This document shows positions 43,141 through 50,745 of a stretch of 64,000 nt of DNA, piece by piece. The notes below the pieces were generated by a model. It did no database searches and was not told where the DNA came from. It saw only the letters and a list, made by a program, of their open reading frames with translations. A program made the position numbers and the translations under genes. Positions within the stretch are counted from its first letter, which is position 1. Every line of letters starts with the position of its first letter. Source of the stretch: Microbacterium sp. GTDB lineage: Bacteria > Actinomycetota > Actinomycetes > Actinomycetales > Microbacteriaceae. The stretch is from the NCBI GenBank assembly GCA_003524435.1, contig DQHP01000027.1, positions 23,625 through 87,624 of the forward strand, given 5' to 3'.

Positions 43141-43785
43141 ATGGAATCCGGAGCTGAGAACCTCAACGCCGTAGCGACGTGGGCAGTCTCGCTCATGGAA
43201 ACGCTGGGCGGGGCAGGTGCAGGCCTCGCAATCGCGCTGGAGAATCTGTTCCCGCCGCTGCCGAGCGAGATTATTCTTCCGCTGGCGGGCTTCGCTGCGG
43301 CAAAGGGAACCCTCGGACTCGTCGAGGTGCTCATCTGGACAACGGTCGGTTCGGTTGTCGGAGCGCTCGCCCTTTACGGCATTGGCGCGTGGCTGGGACG
43401 GCGCCGCATGTACGCCATCGTCGAGCGGATGCCGCTCATCAATGCTGCGGACGTGGAACGCACCGAGGCGTGGTTCGACAAGCACGGCTCGAAAGCGGTG
43501 TTCTTCGGCCGCATGATTCCGATTTTTCGCAGTCTGATCTCGGTTCCGGCGGGCATCGAGCGGATGCCACTGCTGCGGTTCACGCTGCTCACCACGGCTG
43601 GCAGCGCCATCTGGAATACGATCTTTGTGCTGGCCGGGTTCTACCTCGGGGCCAACTGGCATGTCGTCGAGGACTACGCAGGAATTTTCCAGACGGTCGT
43701 CATCGCCGTCGTGGTCATCGGCCTCGCCGCATGGATCATCATGCGCGTGCGCCAGGTGCGGCGCAATCGTGTTGCCGCGGATTGA
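43141..43785 (+). CDS. DedA-family membrane protein
   Basis: The 214-residue protein belongs to the DedA/SNARE-associated family, which includes undecaprenyl-phosphate and phospholipid translocases. Diagnostic blocks are ENLFPPLPSEIILPLAGF (about 34-51), the FGRMIPIFRSLISVPAGIERMP motif with its conserved Arg and Pro-Ala-Gly, and the final helix pair. About five hydrophobic segments are present. A F420-reductase-like gene follows 3 bp downstream and is probably cotranscribed. Confidence 0.9.
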   Translation: MESGAENLNAVATWAVSLMETLGGAGAGLAIALENLFPPLPSEIILPLAGFAAAKGTLGLVEVLIWTTVGSVVGALALYGIGAWLGRRRMYAIVERMPLINAADVERTEAWFDKHGSKAVFFGRMIPIFRSLISVPAGIERMPLLRFTLLTTAGSAIWNTIFVLAGFYLGANWHVVEDYAGIFQTVVIAVVVIGLAAWIIMRVRQVRRNRVAAD

Positions 43786-43788
43786 TTC

Positions 43789-44472
43789 ATGCGCCGCATA
43801 CAGACCCTCGGCATTCTTGGTGCAGGGCGCCTGGGCACCGTGCTCGCGCAGCTTGCGGTAGCGGCGGGTTACCGCGTTCTCGTCGCAAGATCCGGTGACC
43901 CTGCGCTGATCTCGTCGCGGATGAAAGCTATCGGTGCGGTGGCCGCGTCGAGCGCGCAAGTCATCGAAGAATCGGATGCCGTCATCCTTGCGCTCCCGCT
44001 CGGCGATTACCGGGTGCTGCCGGTCGAAGCGCTACGAGGCGCACTGGTCGTCGATGCGATGAACTACTGGTGGGCGTCCGACGGCATCCGCGATGATCTG
44101 ATTGACCCGCGCACCTCGACCAGCGAGCTAGTGCAGGCCCATCTCGACGGTTCGCGCGTCGTGAAAGCGCTGAGCCACATGGGATATCAGGATCTTGAGG
44201 ACGAACGTCGTCCCCCAGGCACGGCGGGGCGAAAAGCGATCGCGGTCGCCGGCGATGACCCCGACGATGTAGCGGCGGTCTCACGGCTCGTGAACGATCT
44301 CGGATTCGACCCTGTGCACGCAGGTCCCCTCTCCGCCGGAATCATGCTGGAGTCGGGCGCCGAGGCGTTCGGTGCTGATGTCGACGCCGCACAGCTGCGC
44401 GCCATGCTCGACGGATTCTGGAGTTCGCAGCGCGGGATCGTCGTGGCGCGGGCGCGTAGCAGCCAGCACTAG
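43789..44472 (+). CDS. NADPH-dependent F420 reductase-like NAD(P)-binding protein
   Basis: The 227-residue protein has an N-terminal NADP Rossmann fold (LGILGAGRLGTVLAQLAV, about 7-24; basic residues in VARSGDP favour NADP). The VDAMNYWW block and the LSHMGYQDLE segment are typical of the F420:NADPH oxidoreductase/NAD-binding group. It may instead be a ketopantoate-reductase-like protein. No F420 biosynthesis gene lies in the window. Confidence 0.75.
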   Translation: MRRIQTLGILGAGRLGTVLAQLAVAAGYRVLVARSGDPALISSRMKAIGAVAASSAQVIEESDAVILALPLGDYRVLPVEALRGALVVDAMNYWWASDGIRDDLIDPRTSTSELVQAHLDGSRVVKALSHMGYQDLEDERRPPGTAGRKAIAVAGDDPDDVAAVSRLVNDLGFDPVHAGPLSAGIMLESGAEAFGADVDAAQLRAMLDGFWSSQRGIVVARARSSQH

Positions 44473-44540
44473 CCCGTAGCGGATCGCACATCTCTTTTTG
44501 TTTCCCAACCATTGGTCGGTCATTCACCACGCCGCCGTAG

Positions 44541-44560
44541 CGTCACTCTCCACAGTGACG
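44541..44560. promoter_or_regulatory. Inverted repeat before the gene at 44601
   Basis: CGTCACT and its complement AGTGACG flank a 6-nt spacer. It could be an operator or a weak terminator after 44472; there is no T-run. The rest of the 128-bp gap holds a short near-palindrome ACCATTGGT and nothing else recognised. Confidence 0.35.
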
Positions 44561-44600
44561 AATCCGAACGAAGGAGAACGGCATCAGCGGATATCGGCAG

Positions 44601-45353
44601 GTGCGTGCTATCGGAGTCATCATCGTCGTCGGCGTCATTGCGCTGCAGGTCGTGATTCCGCTACTCAGCGATCGTCCCTACCTCGAGGCGTTCGACCCGC
44701 TGGGTCTTGGCATCGCGACGGGTATCGGGCTCGTCGTCCTGCTCGCCATTTGGTTCGCCTTTCGTGCACCAGCGCACGAGCGCCGCGAATTTCGGGATGC
44801 TCCGCTCGGCGTCGGCACGCTCATCTCTGCGCGAGCAACCGGCACCGCGATCAATGATCAACCCGAGATCGAACTGACACTCGACGTTGAGACACCCGAC
44901 GGTCAGAGCATCCGCGGCACCGCACGCACCATCGTCAACCAGGGCGAGCTCGCCCAGCTCTCCCCCGGCTCCACGATCCCAGTGCGATACCTCGACGACG
45001 GGCGGTTTGCCGTCGCGCCCGACGCCCCGACGGAAGAGCTGGAGAAGTCACTGTACGCCTCGCGACTCGCCCGCGGTGTACTCACTGCGCAGCAGGTCGA
45101 CGTCGCCACCCGCGGTACAGAAGCCTCGGCTGTCATCATGTCGATGCGCCCGACAGGCGAGGTCTCAGAAGGCCGGGCGATCCTGCACCTCGAATTGCGC
45201 GTGACCAGGCCCGACAGCACGACCTTCGACGCCGTGCGCGACGTGCCCGCGCCTGCGGCCGCGTTGGCGGATCTGCAGACCGGAAGCGTCGTGCAAGTGC
45301 GGTACCTGCCGAGTGATGAGAGTTACGTCGGCATCAGCACGAGAGCCGGTTGA
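44601..45353 (+). CDS. Hypothetical membrane protein
   Basis: The 250-residue protein has two N-terminal transmembrane helices (about 3-22 and 35-54) and a cytoplasmic or external part with two similar beta-rich modules of about 75 residues (around 75-125 and 165-240). Both carry a VRYL core (IPVRYLDDGRFAV and VQVRYLPSDESYVG), suggesting an internal duplication. It resembles DUF3592-type proteins. GAAGGAG lies 24 nt upstream of the GTG, far for this start, so the true start may be upstream at a rare codon. The next gene's ATG lies 3 nt past its stop. Confidence 0.65.
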   Translation: MRAIGVIIVVGVIALQVVIPLLSDRPYLEAFDPLGLGIATGIGLVVLLAIWFAFRAPAHERREFRDAPLGVGTLISARATGTAINDQPEIELTLDVETPDGQSIRGTARTIVNQGELAQLSPGSTIPVRYLDDGRFAVAPDAPTEELEKSLYASRLARGVLTAQQVDVATRGTEASAVIMSMRPTGEVSEGRAILHLELRVTRPDSTTFDAVRDVPAPAAALADLQTGSVVQVRYLPSDESYVGISTRAG

Positions 45354-45355
45354 TC

Positions 45356-46405
45356 ATGGCGAAGCTCCGCACTCGCCTTCCCAAGGACTTTGAGCAGATC
45401 GTCGCATCCGGTGATCTCACGGCGATGCAGGCGGTCTTCGAGGCCTGCGATATCAACGCACGCAATACCTGGAAGGCACCCGGGCTTTCCACGTACGGCA
45501 TCCCTGAGGAGTTGATCCGCTGGATGGTCTCATCTGGCGCCGATATTGAGGCGACGGACGATTCCGGTGAGACACCGTTGCATCACCACGCGGGCGCGTG
45601 GAATGGCCACCCCGCCGTACTCATCGAACTTGGCGCCGATATTGAGGCGCGCGATCGCCGTGGCCAGACACCGCTTTTCGGTGCAAGCATCCACATCGAC
45701 AACACCCGGATCTTGCTCGGAGCAGGTGCGGATGTCCATGCCTCAGACCACGAGGGCCACACTGCGCTTGAGGACCGGCTACTCGATGCCGATACTGGCA
45801 ACCTGGATCGTATCGCCGAGACAACGCGGTTGCTCGTCGAGGCAGGCGCAGAAGTGACGGACGTCGGTCGAGCGGCAGTACGTGAACTTGGCGAGAAGTT
45901 CGAAGCGATCCGCACGGCATACAACCCAGAATCCGTAGTGCAGGCATCGAAGGATATGGCCTCGCTCGACGAGACCTTTGGTGTTGCACCCGCGACAGTG
46001 AAGCAACGCCATGACGGGGTTTCAGTCATCGACCTGCGCAGCAGCACCTGGCAGGACCAGTACACCGAACTCTGGGAGAGCCTGGTGCCTTCGATGGGCC
46101 CCGCACTCACCGTCCAAGGCGAGGTCGTGCGTATCGCCACCCGCGTCCTCAACGAGATCGAAGACAACGGCTCCATCAACTGGGACCGCGATTTCCGAAC
46201 CATGCTCGAGACGCTCCCCCACCACCTGAACTCCGGCACACCACTCACACCGACCGAACTCACAGCGCTCAACCGCCTGGTGCGGACGCTGCGTCGAGGC
46301 CGCTCGGCCGCTGACGAACCCCGCGAGCTCGTGCGTCTGGCCGTGGCATGGGTCTCACGCAACCTCGACCCGGTGCCGCTGGATCCGCCGTCCTATCGAC
46401 GATGA
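45356..46405 (+). CDS. Ankyrin repeat protein
   Basis: The 349-residue protein has about three ankyrin repeats (about 45-130) with SGADIEATDDSGETPLHHHA, LGADIEARDRRGQTPLFGA and AGADVHASDHEGHTALEDR. The C-terminal 190 residues have no recognised domain. Ankyrin proteins in actinobacteria mediate protein contacts, and one often sits beside a partner gene; here that is the DUF3592-like membrane protein just upstream. The ATG at 45356 is preferred over a TTG six bases earlier. Confidence 0.85.
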   Translation: MAKLRTRLPKDFEQIVASGDLTAMQAVFEACDINARNTWKAPGLSTYGIPEELIRWMVSSGADIEATDDSGETPLHHHAGAWNGHPAVLIELGADIEARDRRGQTPLFGASIHIDNTRILLGAGADVHASDHEGHTALEDRLLDADTGNLDRIAETTRLLVEAGAEVTDVGRAAVRELGEKFEAIRTAYNPESVVQASKDMASLDETFGVAPATVKQRHDGVSVIDLRSSTWQDQYTELWESLVPSMGPALTVQGEVVRIATRVLNEIEDNGSINWDRDFRTMLETLPHHLNSGTPLTPTELTALNRLVRTLRRGRSAADEPRELVRLAVAWVSRNLDPVPLDPPSYRR

Positions 46406-46423
46406 GTGTCAAAGACCCGCGGC

Positions 46424-48211
46424 CTACGTGACGATGCGGCGTGCCTGTACGGATTGGGTGAGGTCGGCCATAGCGAGATCACCGTGCACGGCAGCGCCGG
46501 TGGTGACCCCTGATGAGGCCGACGCAACGACCATCGCCATCGGCTGGTTAGCGTTTCCCGCAGCCCAGACGCCTGGCACGTTCGTCATACCGCGTGGGTC
46601 TGCGGGAATGTGGGTGCCGAAAGGAGACTCCTCCGCTGCACCCCCAAGCATCTCGTAGAGCCCGGTTCTGGCGTTGAACCGCGGCACGATGACGACAGCG
46701 TCTAGGTCGAAAATTCGGTCATCTTCGACCTCAATCGCACGCACCTGAGTGTCGTCCATCACGAGCCGTTGCACTCTCGGCCTCACGACCTCAACATTCA
46801 GCGCCGCGAGTTGCTCGCGTTGCTCCTCACTCGGGTCAGCGGCGTCGTGCAGGAACACGGTGACTCGATTGCTGAGCTGGCTGAACAGAAGCACCTGATG
46901 GATGGCGACCTCATCGCGACTGACGATGCCGATGCGTTGGTCGCGCACTTCCCACCCGTGGCAGAACGGACAGTGCAGGACGGTGTGGCCCCATCCTTCT
47001 TCGATCCCAGGAATATCGGGAAGGTCGTCTACAAGCCCGGTGGCGAGGATGATTCGACGTGCGTGCACGCGATGGGTTCCGCCGCCGCCGTCCACTGTGA
47101 AGTCGTCAATCGTCCCCGATACACGAGTCACCGACCCGGGCACGATCTGAACACCGTAGGACTCGGCTTCGGCGCGCCCTCGTGCAAGCAGTTCGAGGGG
47201 TGAGATGCCCTCGTTCCCGAGCACGTTGTGCGCCCCCTCGGCCGGCGCGTTGCGTGGCTTTCCCTCGTCCATCACGACGACCTTGCGGCGTGAACGGGCG
47301 AGGGCAATCGAAGCTGCGAGGCCGGCGGGGCCGCCGCCCAGCACGACAGCATCCGCTTCGATCACTTTCACGGGTGTGTCGCGTTCGGGGCGCACCGCAA
47401 CCCATACCGTCCGGCCCGCGCGGAAAGATACTTCGGATGCTCCGGTCTCAAGTTTCTCGATCGCGGTGTTGAGGGTCGCGAGATCCTCCTCTGTCAGCTC
47501 GTCGACCAGCTTTTCCCGTTTTGCGCGAAGCTGCAGCTCCAGGTACCGGGTCCCGTCGGAGTTGTCCCCTCGTGCTAGAAACTCGTGCTCACTGCGTTCC
47601 GCGGAGAGGAAGCCGGCGTCGGCGAGGAGCTTCGCCCAATCGGCGTTCGCGTGCGTGTCGTGCGTCGAGGACGCATGCGTGATGCGCTCCTGCAGATCTG
47701 TGCGGCCGCTGCCGAAATCAAGTGTCTCTTCACCCGAAAGCTCAGTCAGCACGAATACGCCGCCTGGTCGCAGCGCGTCGAACACGCGTTGCAGTACTGC
47801 TGCGGGATTGCTGACGTGGTGCAGCGTCAGTGATGCCCAGGCAAGGTCAGCACTCTGCGGGATCTCTGCGGGCCAGTCGTTGTTCAGATCAACGAGGTGC
47901 CCTTCTACACGTTCTGCGACGCCTGCGGCCGATGCGGCCGAAGCGACGCGATCAAGAAGTTCTGCGGAGACATCGAGGGCGTGCACACGTGCGGAAGGGA
48001 AGTGCTGCGCCAGCGCGACGGCGTCTGCGCCCGTGCCCGATCCGAGATCGACGATGGTCGACGGCGTCGCCTTCAGGGCGAGCGTTGCCTGTTCCAAAAT
48101 CGCGTTCCTCATAGGGATGCTGAGCTTCGCTTCAAGGCCGAGGTACTCGGTGAAACCTGCAGGCAGGGCATGCCATGGTTCGTGGGAGGAGTGGTGATTG
48201 TCGGAGGTCAT
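46424..48211 (-). CDS. Fusion of SAM methyltransferase and thioredoxin-reductase-like flavoprotein
   Basis: The 595-residue protein joins two enzymes. Residues about 15-275 are a class I methyltransferase (VDLGSGTGADAVAL at 54-67, LTLHHVSNPAAVL motif IV). Residues about 285-590 are a low-molecular-weight thioredoxin-reductase-like flavoprotein (VLGGGPAGLAASIALARS at 290-307) with the redox pair Cys414/Cys417 in CPFCHGWE and AAGNANQP at the FAD C-terminal motif. The usual NADPH GxGxxA loop reads GIVSRDEVAI, so pyridine nucleotide binding is uncertain. The ATG lies 7 nt after TAGCGT. It diverges from an XRE-cupin regulator. No frameshift separates the halves. Confidence 0.88.
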   Translation of the reverse strand: MTSDNHHSSHEPWHALPAGFTEYLGLEAKLSIPMRNAILEQATLALKATPSTIVDLGSGTGADAVALAQHFPSARVHALDVSAELLDRVASAASAAGVAERVEGHLVDLNNDWPAEIPQSADLAWASLTLHHVSNPAAVLQRVFDALRPGGVFVLTELSGEETLDFGSGRTDLQERITHASSTHDTHANADWAKLLADAGFLSAERSEHEFLARGDNSDGTRYLELQLRAKREKLVDELTEEDLATLNTAIEKLETGASEVSFRAGRTVWVAVRPERDTPVKVIEADAVVLGGGPAGLAASIALARSRRKVVVMDEGKPRNAPAEGAHNVLGNEGISPLELLARGRAEAESYGVQIVPGSVTRVSGTIDDFTVDGGGGTHRVHARRIILATGLVDDLPDIPGIEEGWGHTVLHCPFCHGWEVRDQRIGIVSRDEVAIHQVLLFSQLSNRVTVFLHDAADPSEEQREQLAALNVEVVRPRVQRLVMDDTQVRAIEVEDDRIFDLDAVVIVPRFNARTGLYEMLGGAAEESPFGTHIPADPRGMTNVPGVWAAGNANQPMAMVVASASSGVTTGAAVHGDLAMADLTQSVQARRIVT

Positions 48212-48218
48212 GATGAAA

Positions 48219-48224
48219 ACGCTA
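48219..48224 (-). promoter_or_regulatory. -10 box TAGCGT of the fusion gene
   Basis: On the minus strand TAGCGT lies 7 nt before the ATG at 48211. Its -35 zone falls inside the palindrome at 48240-48261. Confidence 0.55.
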
Positions 48225-48239
48225 CCGATCTATCCCTCG

Positions 48240-48261
48240 ATACGCATAAGCTTTTGCATAT
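48240..48261. promoter_or_regulatory. 22-bp palindromic operator between the fusion gene and its XRE regulator
   Basis: The left half ATACGCATAAG and the right half CTTTTGCATAT match as inverted repeats at 9 of 11 positions around a central AAGCTT. It covers the regulator's own -10 (TAAGCT, 48247-48252) and start codon, and the expected -35 region of the divergent gene. Confidence 0.75.
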
Positions 48262-48835
48262 GACGCAAGAAGAGACCGAATCGATTGTCCGGCAGCGCAT
48301 TCGTGGCTTGCGTCTCGCCCGCTCATGGACCCTCGACACGCTCGCGGCGCGATGCTTCCTCTCACCATCGACGCTCAGCCGCATCGAGACTGGTCACCAG
48401 CGGATCGCGCTGGAGCAGCTTGTCGCCATCGCGAAGGCGCTCGGCACCTCGCTTGATCAGCTCGTTGAGCCAGAAGGCGTCGATGACGTCGTGATCCGCC
48501 CAGAACCCGAGTCGATGGGTGGGACGACGTTCTGGCTGCTCTCGCGGGAACGCGATCGGCGCGGTGTCACGATCGCCAAGATGCGCATCACCGAAGACCG
48601 TGAAGCGACCGCTCCTCAGGTGCATCCCGGATATGAGTGGTTCACGGTGCTCAGCGGAATCGTGAGGCTCCAACTCGGAACGAGAACGATCCTGGTGCAT
48701 CCAGGCCATGCCGTCGAGTTTTCAACGATGACCCCGCACGTGCTCGAAGCACACGAAGGCCCCGCTGAACTGCTGACCATCTTCGATCACGACGGCGAAC
48801 AAGCGCACCTTCCGGGCCATCGCCATCAGCGATGA
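48260..48835 (+). CDS. XRE-family regulator with C-terminal cupin domain
   Basis: The 191-residue protein has an N-terminal Cro/CI-type helix-turn-helix (about 10-65, TLDTLAARCFLSPSTLSRIE) and a C-terminal cupin sensor domain (about 110-185, with HPGYEWFTVLSGIVRLQLG). Regulators of this build usually control the adjacent gene and bind a small ligand in the cupin. The ATG sits 7 nt after TAAGCT and overlaps the palindromic operator, so strong autoregulation is likely. Its target is most probably the methyltransferase-flavoprotein fusion. Confidence 0.88.
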   Translation: MTQEETESIVRQRIRGLRLARSWTLDTLAARCFLSPSTLSRIETGHQRIALEQLVAIAKALGTSLDQLVEPEGVDDVVIRPEPESMGGTTFWLLSRERDRRGVTIAKMRITEDREATAPQVHPGYEWFTVLSGIVRLQLGTRTILVHPGHAVEFSTMTPHVLEAHEGPAELLTIFDHDGEQAHLPGHRHQR

Positions 48836-48930
48836 CGCGAGACCCTCGATCGCGACGACGTCGTCCTTGACGAGTGCGTGTTGCACATCGTCCATCTCTC
48901 AGTAACACCGCACCTGGCGTGCTAACCAGT

Positions 48931-49158
48931 TCAGGTACGCGGAGCCCGGCGCTGTGGTGGAGGGGGCACGGCCTTGGCTAAGTGGACCCGGTCCAAGGCA
49001 ATGGTGACCAGACCGCGACGCGTTTCGAGCACGCACTCGTCGTTGTCGCGCTCGCGCAGGTAGCCGACTGCATCGGTGAAGCCGCCATCGATGCGTGTGC
49101 GTACCGTCATCCGAGTGCCAAACGCGGCGGTTCGGATGAACTCGACAGGCTCTGACAT
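48931..49158 (-). CDS. Small conserved hypothetical protein
   Basis: The 75-residue basic protein looks like a small SH3-like barrel (TRMTVRTRIDGGFTDAVGYL and RRGLVTIALDRVHLAKAVPPPP). Similar segments stand at the N-terminus of some actinobacterial GNAT-type acetyltransferases, but no acetyltransferase part follows. The ATG at 49158 has TAGAGT 7 nt upstream, which supports it over the longer frame. It is the last intact gene before the decayed region. Confidence 0.65.
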   Translation of the reverse strand: MSEPVEFIRTAAFGTRMTVRTRIDGGFTDAVGYLRERDNDECVLETRRGLVTIALDRVHLAKAVPPPPQRRAPRT

Positions 49159-49165
49159 GCGCCCC

Positions 49166-49171
49166 ACTCTA
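49166..49171 (-). promoter_or_regulatory. -10 box TAGAGT of a leaderless promoter
   Basis: On the minus strand TAGAGT lies 7 nt before the ATG at 49158. Confidence 0.5.
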
Positions 49172-49174
49172 CGG

Positions 49175-49347
49175 TCATGCGCGCGCGGACGTGTTGTCAT
49201 GTTCGCCCAGATAAGTGCCCTTGAGCATCCCAATAACAGTTTGGCGCAAGGACTTCTCGTGGCCGCCGTAAACCGTGTCTGCGGCGCGACGGCTACCCGC
49301 GTCGACCGCTATAGCAAGTTGTTGGCGGGCCAGAGCGTCTGCCGTCA
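49175..49347 (-). pseudogene. Truncated cupin gene (5' stump)
   Basis: About 50 residues match the N-terminus of small actinobacterial cupins (TADALARQQLAIAV, then ADTVYGGHEKSLRQTVIGM and LGEHDN). Homology stops at LGEHDN, around position 49196, before the cupin barrel is built, and a chance stop follows. The likely start is a CTG overlapping the TGA of the narK-like gene, where ATG would be expected. It was probably the downstream partner of that transporter. The break point marks the left edge of the decayed region. Confidence 0.6.
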
Positions 49348-49447
49348 GGTGCCCGCCTGCGCAACACGTTTTCGGTGGACATTTCGTGCCGTGCGTGTCG
49401 CTGTCAGCGTGACGAGCAGACACAGCAAGGACGTGAGTGCCAAGAGG
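49344..49447 (-). pseudogene. C-terminal fragment of the interrupted NarK-type transporter
   Basis: Joining this piece to the transporter frame at 50746 restores an open reading frame of about 34 further codons: a hydrophobic helix (LLALTSLLCLLVTLTA) and a basic tail ending AQAGT and TGA. The 3-bp AGG at its right end is the target-site copy. Confidence 0.85.
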
Positions 49448-49517
49448 GGGTCTGCTGTAGGAACAGGTGACATCAAAAGTGGCTAGCCCGGGAGGGCTGG
49501 CCTGGAAGGATGTCATC

Positions 49518-49811
49518 ATGCCCAAGCCGTTCCCCAAGGAGTTCCGCGACGACGTGATCCGCGTCGCGGAGAACCGTGATCCGGAGGTCACGCTCGCGCA
49601 GATCGCGAAGGACTTCGGTGTCCATGTCGGAACTCTCGATAAGTGGATGCGTCAGGCGCGGATCGAGGCCGGCGAGCAGCCGGGCGAGACGAAGCAGGAG
49701 CCCGCGGAGTTGCGTGAGCTCCGGAAGCGCAATCGTCTCCTCGAGCAGGAAGTCGAGGTCCTGCGTCGCGCGACCGCGTATCTGTCCCAGGCTCATCTGC
49801 CGGGAAAATGA
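49518..49811 (+). CDS. IS3-family transposase OrfA
   Basis: The 97-residue protein has the IS3 OrfA helix-turn-helix (about 5-45, FPKEFRDDVIRVAENRD and VTLAQIAKDFGVHVGTLDKW) and a leucine-zipper-like end (ELRELRKRNRLLEQEVEVLR) for multimerisation. The start is the ATG of MPKPFPKEF; the frame extends 17 codons upstream. It overlaps orfB by 4 bp (ATGA). Confidence 0.9.
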   Translation: MPKPFPKEFRDDVIRVAENRDPEVTLAQIAKDFGVHVGTLDKWMRQARIEAGEQPGETKQEPAELRELRKRNRLLEQEVEVLRRATAYLSQAHLPGK

Positions 49812-50713
49812 TGTACCCGCTCGTTGCCGAGCTCGCCGACGACGGCATTCCCGTCGTGGTGTCGTGCCGGGTATTGAAGCTCGCTCGCCAGCCCTACTAC
49901 CGCTGGCTAAGGCACCCCGTCACGAGGCGGGAGCTGGATGAGGCGTATCGCGCGAACGCGTTGTTCGACGCGCATCGCGACGACCCGGAGTTCGGGTATC
50001 GACTCCTCGCCGACGAGGCCCGCGATGAAGGAGGCGAGGCGATGTCGGATCGAACGGCCTGGCGAATTGCGTCTGCGAACGGCTGGTGGAGCGTGTTCGG
50101 GAAGAAGCGCGGCAAGAACGGCAAGAAGCCTGGCCCCGCCGTTCACGACGATCTCTGCGTCGTCATCGACGAGCACGGCCGTGAGCGTCACCGGTTCGTG
50201 GCGTCCCGGCCGAACCAGCTCTGGCTGACCGACATCACGGAACACAAAACGAGCGCAGGTCGGCTCTATCTTTGCGCGGTCAAGGACGCGTTCAGTGGTC
50301 GGATCGTGGGCTACTCGATTGACTCGAGAATGAAGGCATCACTCGCGGTCCGTGCCGTCCGCAACGCCGTCCGGGTGCGCGGAAACGTGAACGGCTGCAT
50401 CGTCCATTCGGACAGAGGATCGCAATTTCGAAGCAGGAAACTGCGCCGAGAACTCGCCGCCCATAACCTCGTCGGCTCGATGGGCAGAGTCGCGTCCTGC
50501 GGCGATAACGCGGCGATGGAATCGTTCTTCAGCCTGCTGCAGAAGAACGTCCTCGATCGTCGCGCCTGGGCCACCCGCGAGGAACTGCGCATCGCGATCG
50601 TGACCTGGATCGAGCGGACCTATCACCGCAGGCGTCGACAGGTGCGCCTGGGCCGGTTGACGCCCATCGAGTTCGAGACCATCATGAACAACGACCTGGC
50701 CCTCGCGGCCTAA
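49808..50713 (+). CDS. IS3-family transposase OrfB (DDE integrase)
   Basis: The 301-residue protein has an N-terminal HTH_21 region and an rve catalytic domain. The DDE residues appear in QLWLTDITEH, IVHSDRGSQF and the DNAAMESFFSLLQKNVLD helix, with the usual spacing. It is full length and undamaged, so the element may still be active. As in other IS3 elements, an OrfAB fusion by frameshifting could also be made. Confidence 0.93.
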   Translation: MMYPLVAELADDGIPVVVSCRVLKLARQPYYRWLRHPVTRRELDEAYRANALFDAHRDDPEFGYRLLADEARDEGGEAMSDRTAWRIASANGWWSVFGKKRGKNGKKPGPAVHDDLCVVIDEHGRERHRFVASRPNQLWLTDITEHKTSAGRLYLCAVKDAFSGRIVGYSIDSRMKASLAVRAVRNAVRVRGNVNGCIVHSDRGSQFRSRKLRRELAAHNLVGSMGRVASCGDNAAMESFFSLLQKNVLDRRAWATREELRIAIVTWIERTYHRRRRQVRLGRLTPIEFETIMNNDLALAA

Positions 50714-50745
50714 CTAGAACTGTCACCCGTTCCTACAGCAGACCC

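Larger units (their letters stand above)
49448..50745 (+). mobile_element. IS3-family insertion sequence, intact
   Basis: The element is 1298 bp long and bounded by inverted repeats of about 25 bp with one mismatch (each beginning GGGTCTGCTGTAGGAAC). It is flanked by a 3-bp AGG direct repeat (49445-49447 and 50746-50748), normal for IS3. It carries overlapping orfA and orfB. It interrupts a NarK-type transporter gene. A related but decayed copy lies at 61,355-62,012. Confidence 0.92.

Noticed and set aside
42802..43959. Open frame of 385 codons on the minus strand across the DedA and methyltransferase genes
   Set aside because: It spans two well-supported opposite-strand genes and is rich in His, Arg and Gln, typical of a shadow frame.
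47205..48197. Open frame of 330 codons on the plus strand inside the methyltransferase-flavoprotein fusion
   Set aside because: It is antisense to a gene with clear motifs, is Ser/Arg-rich without domain signals and is a normal by-product of high GC.
50741..50745. Reading GTC/GAC next to the IS ends as flanking host sequence
   Set aside because: Including GGGTC in the inverted repeats extends the match on both sides and leaves a clean AGG duplication outside.
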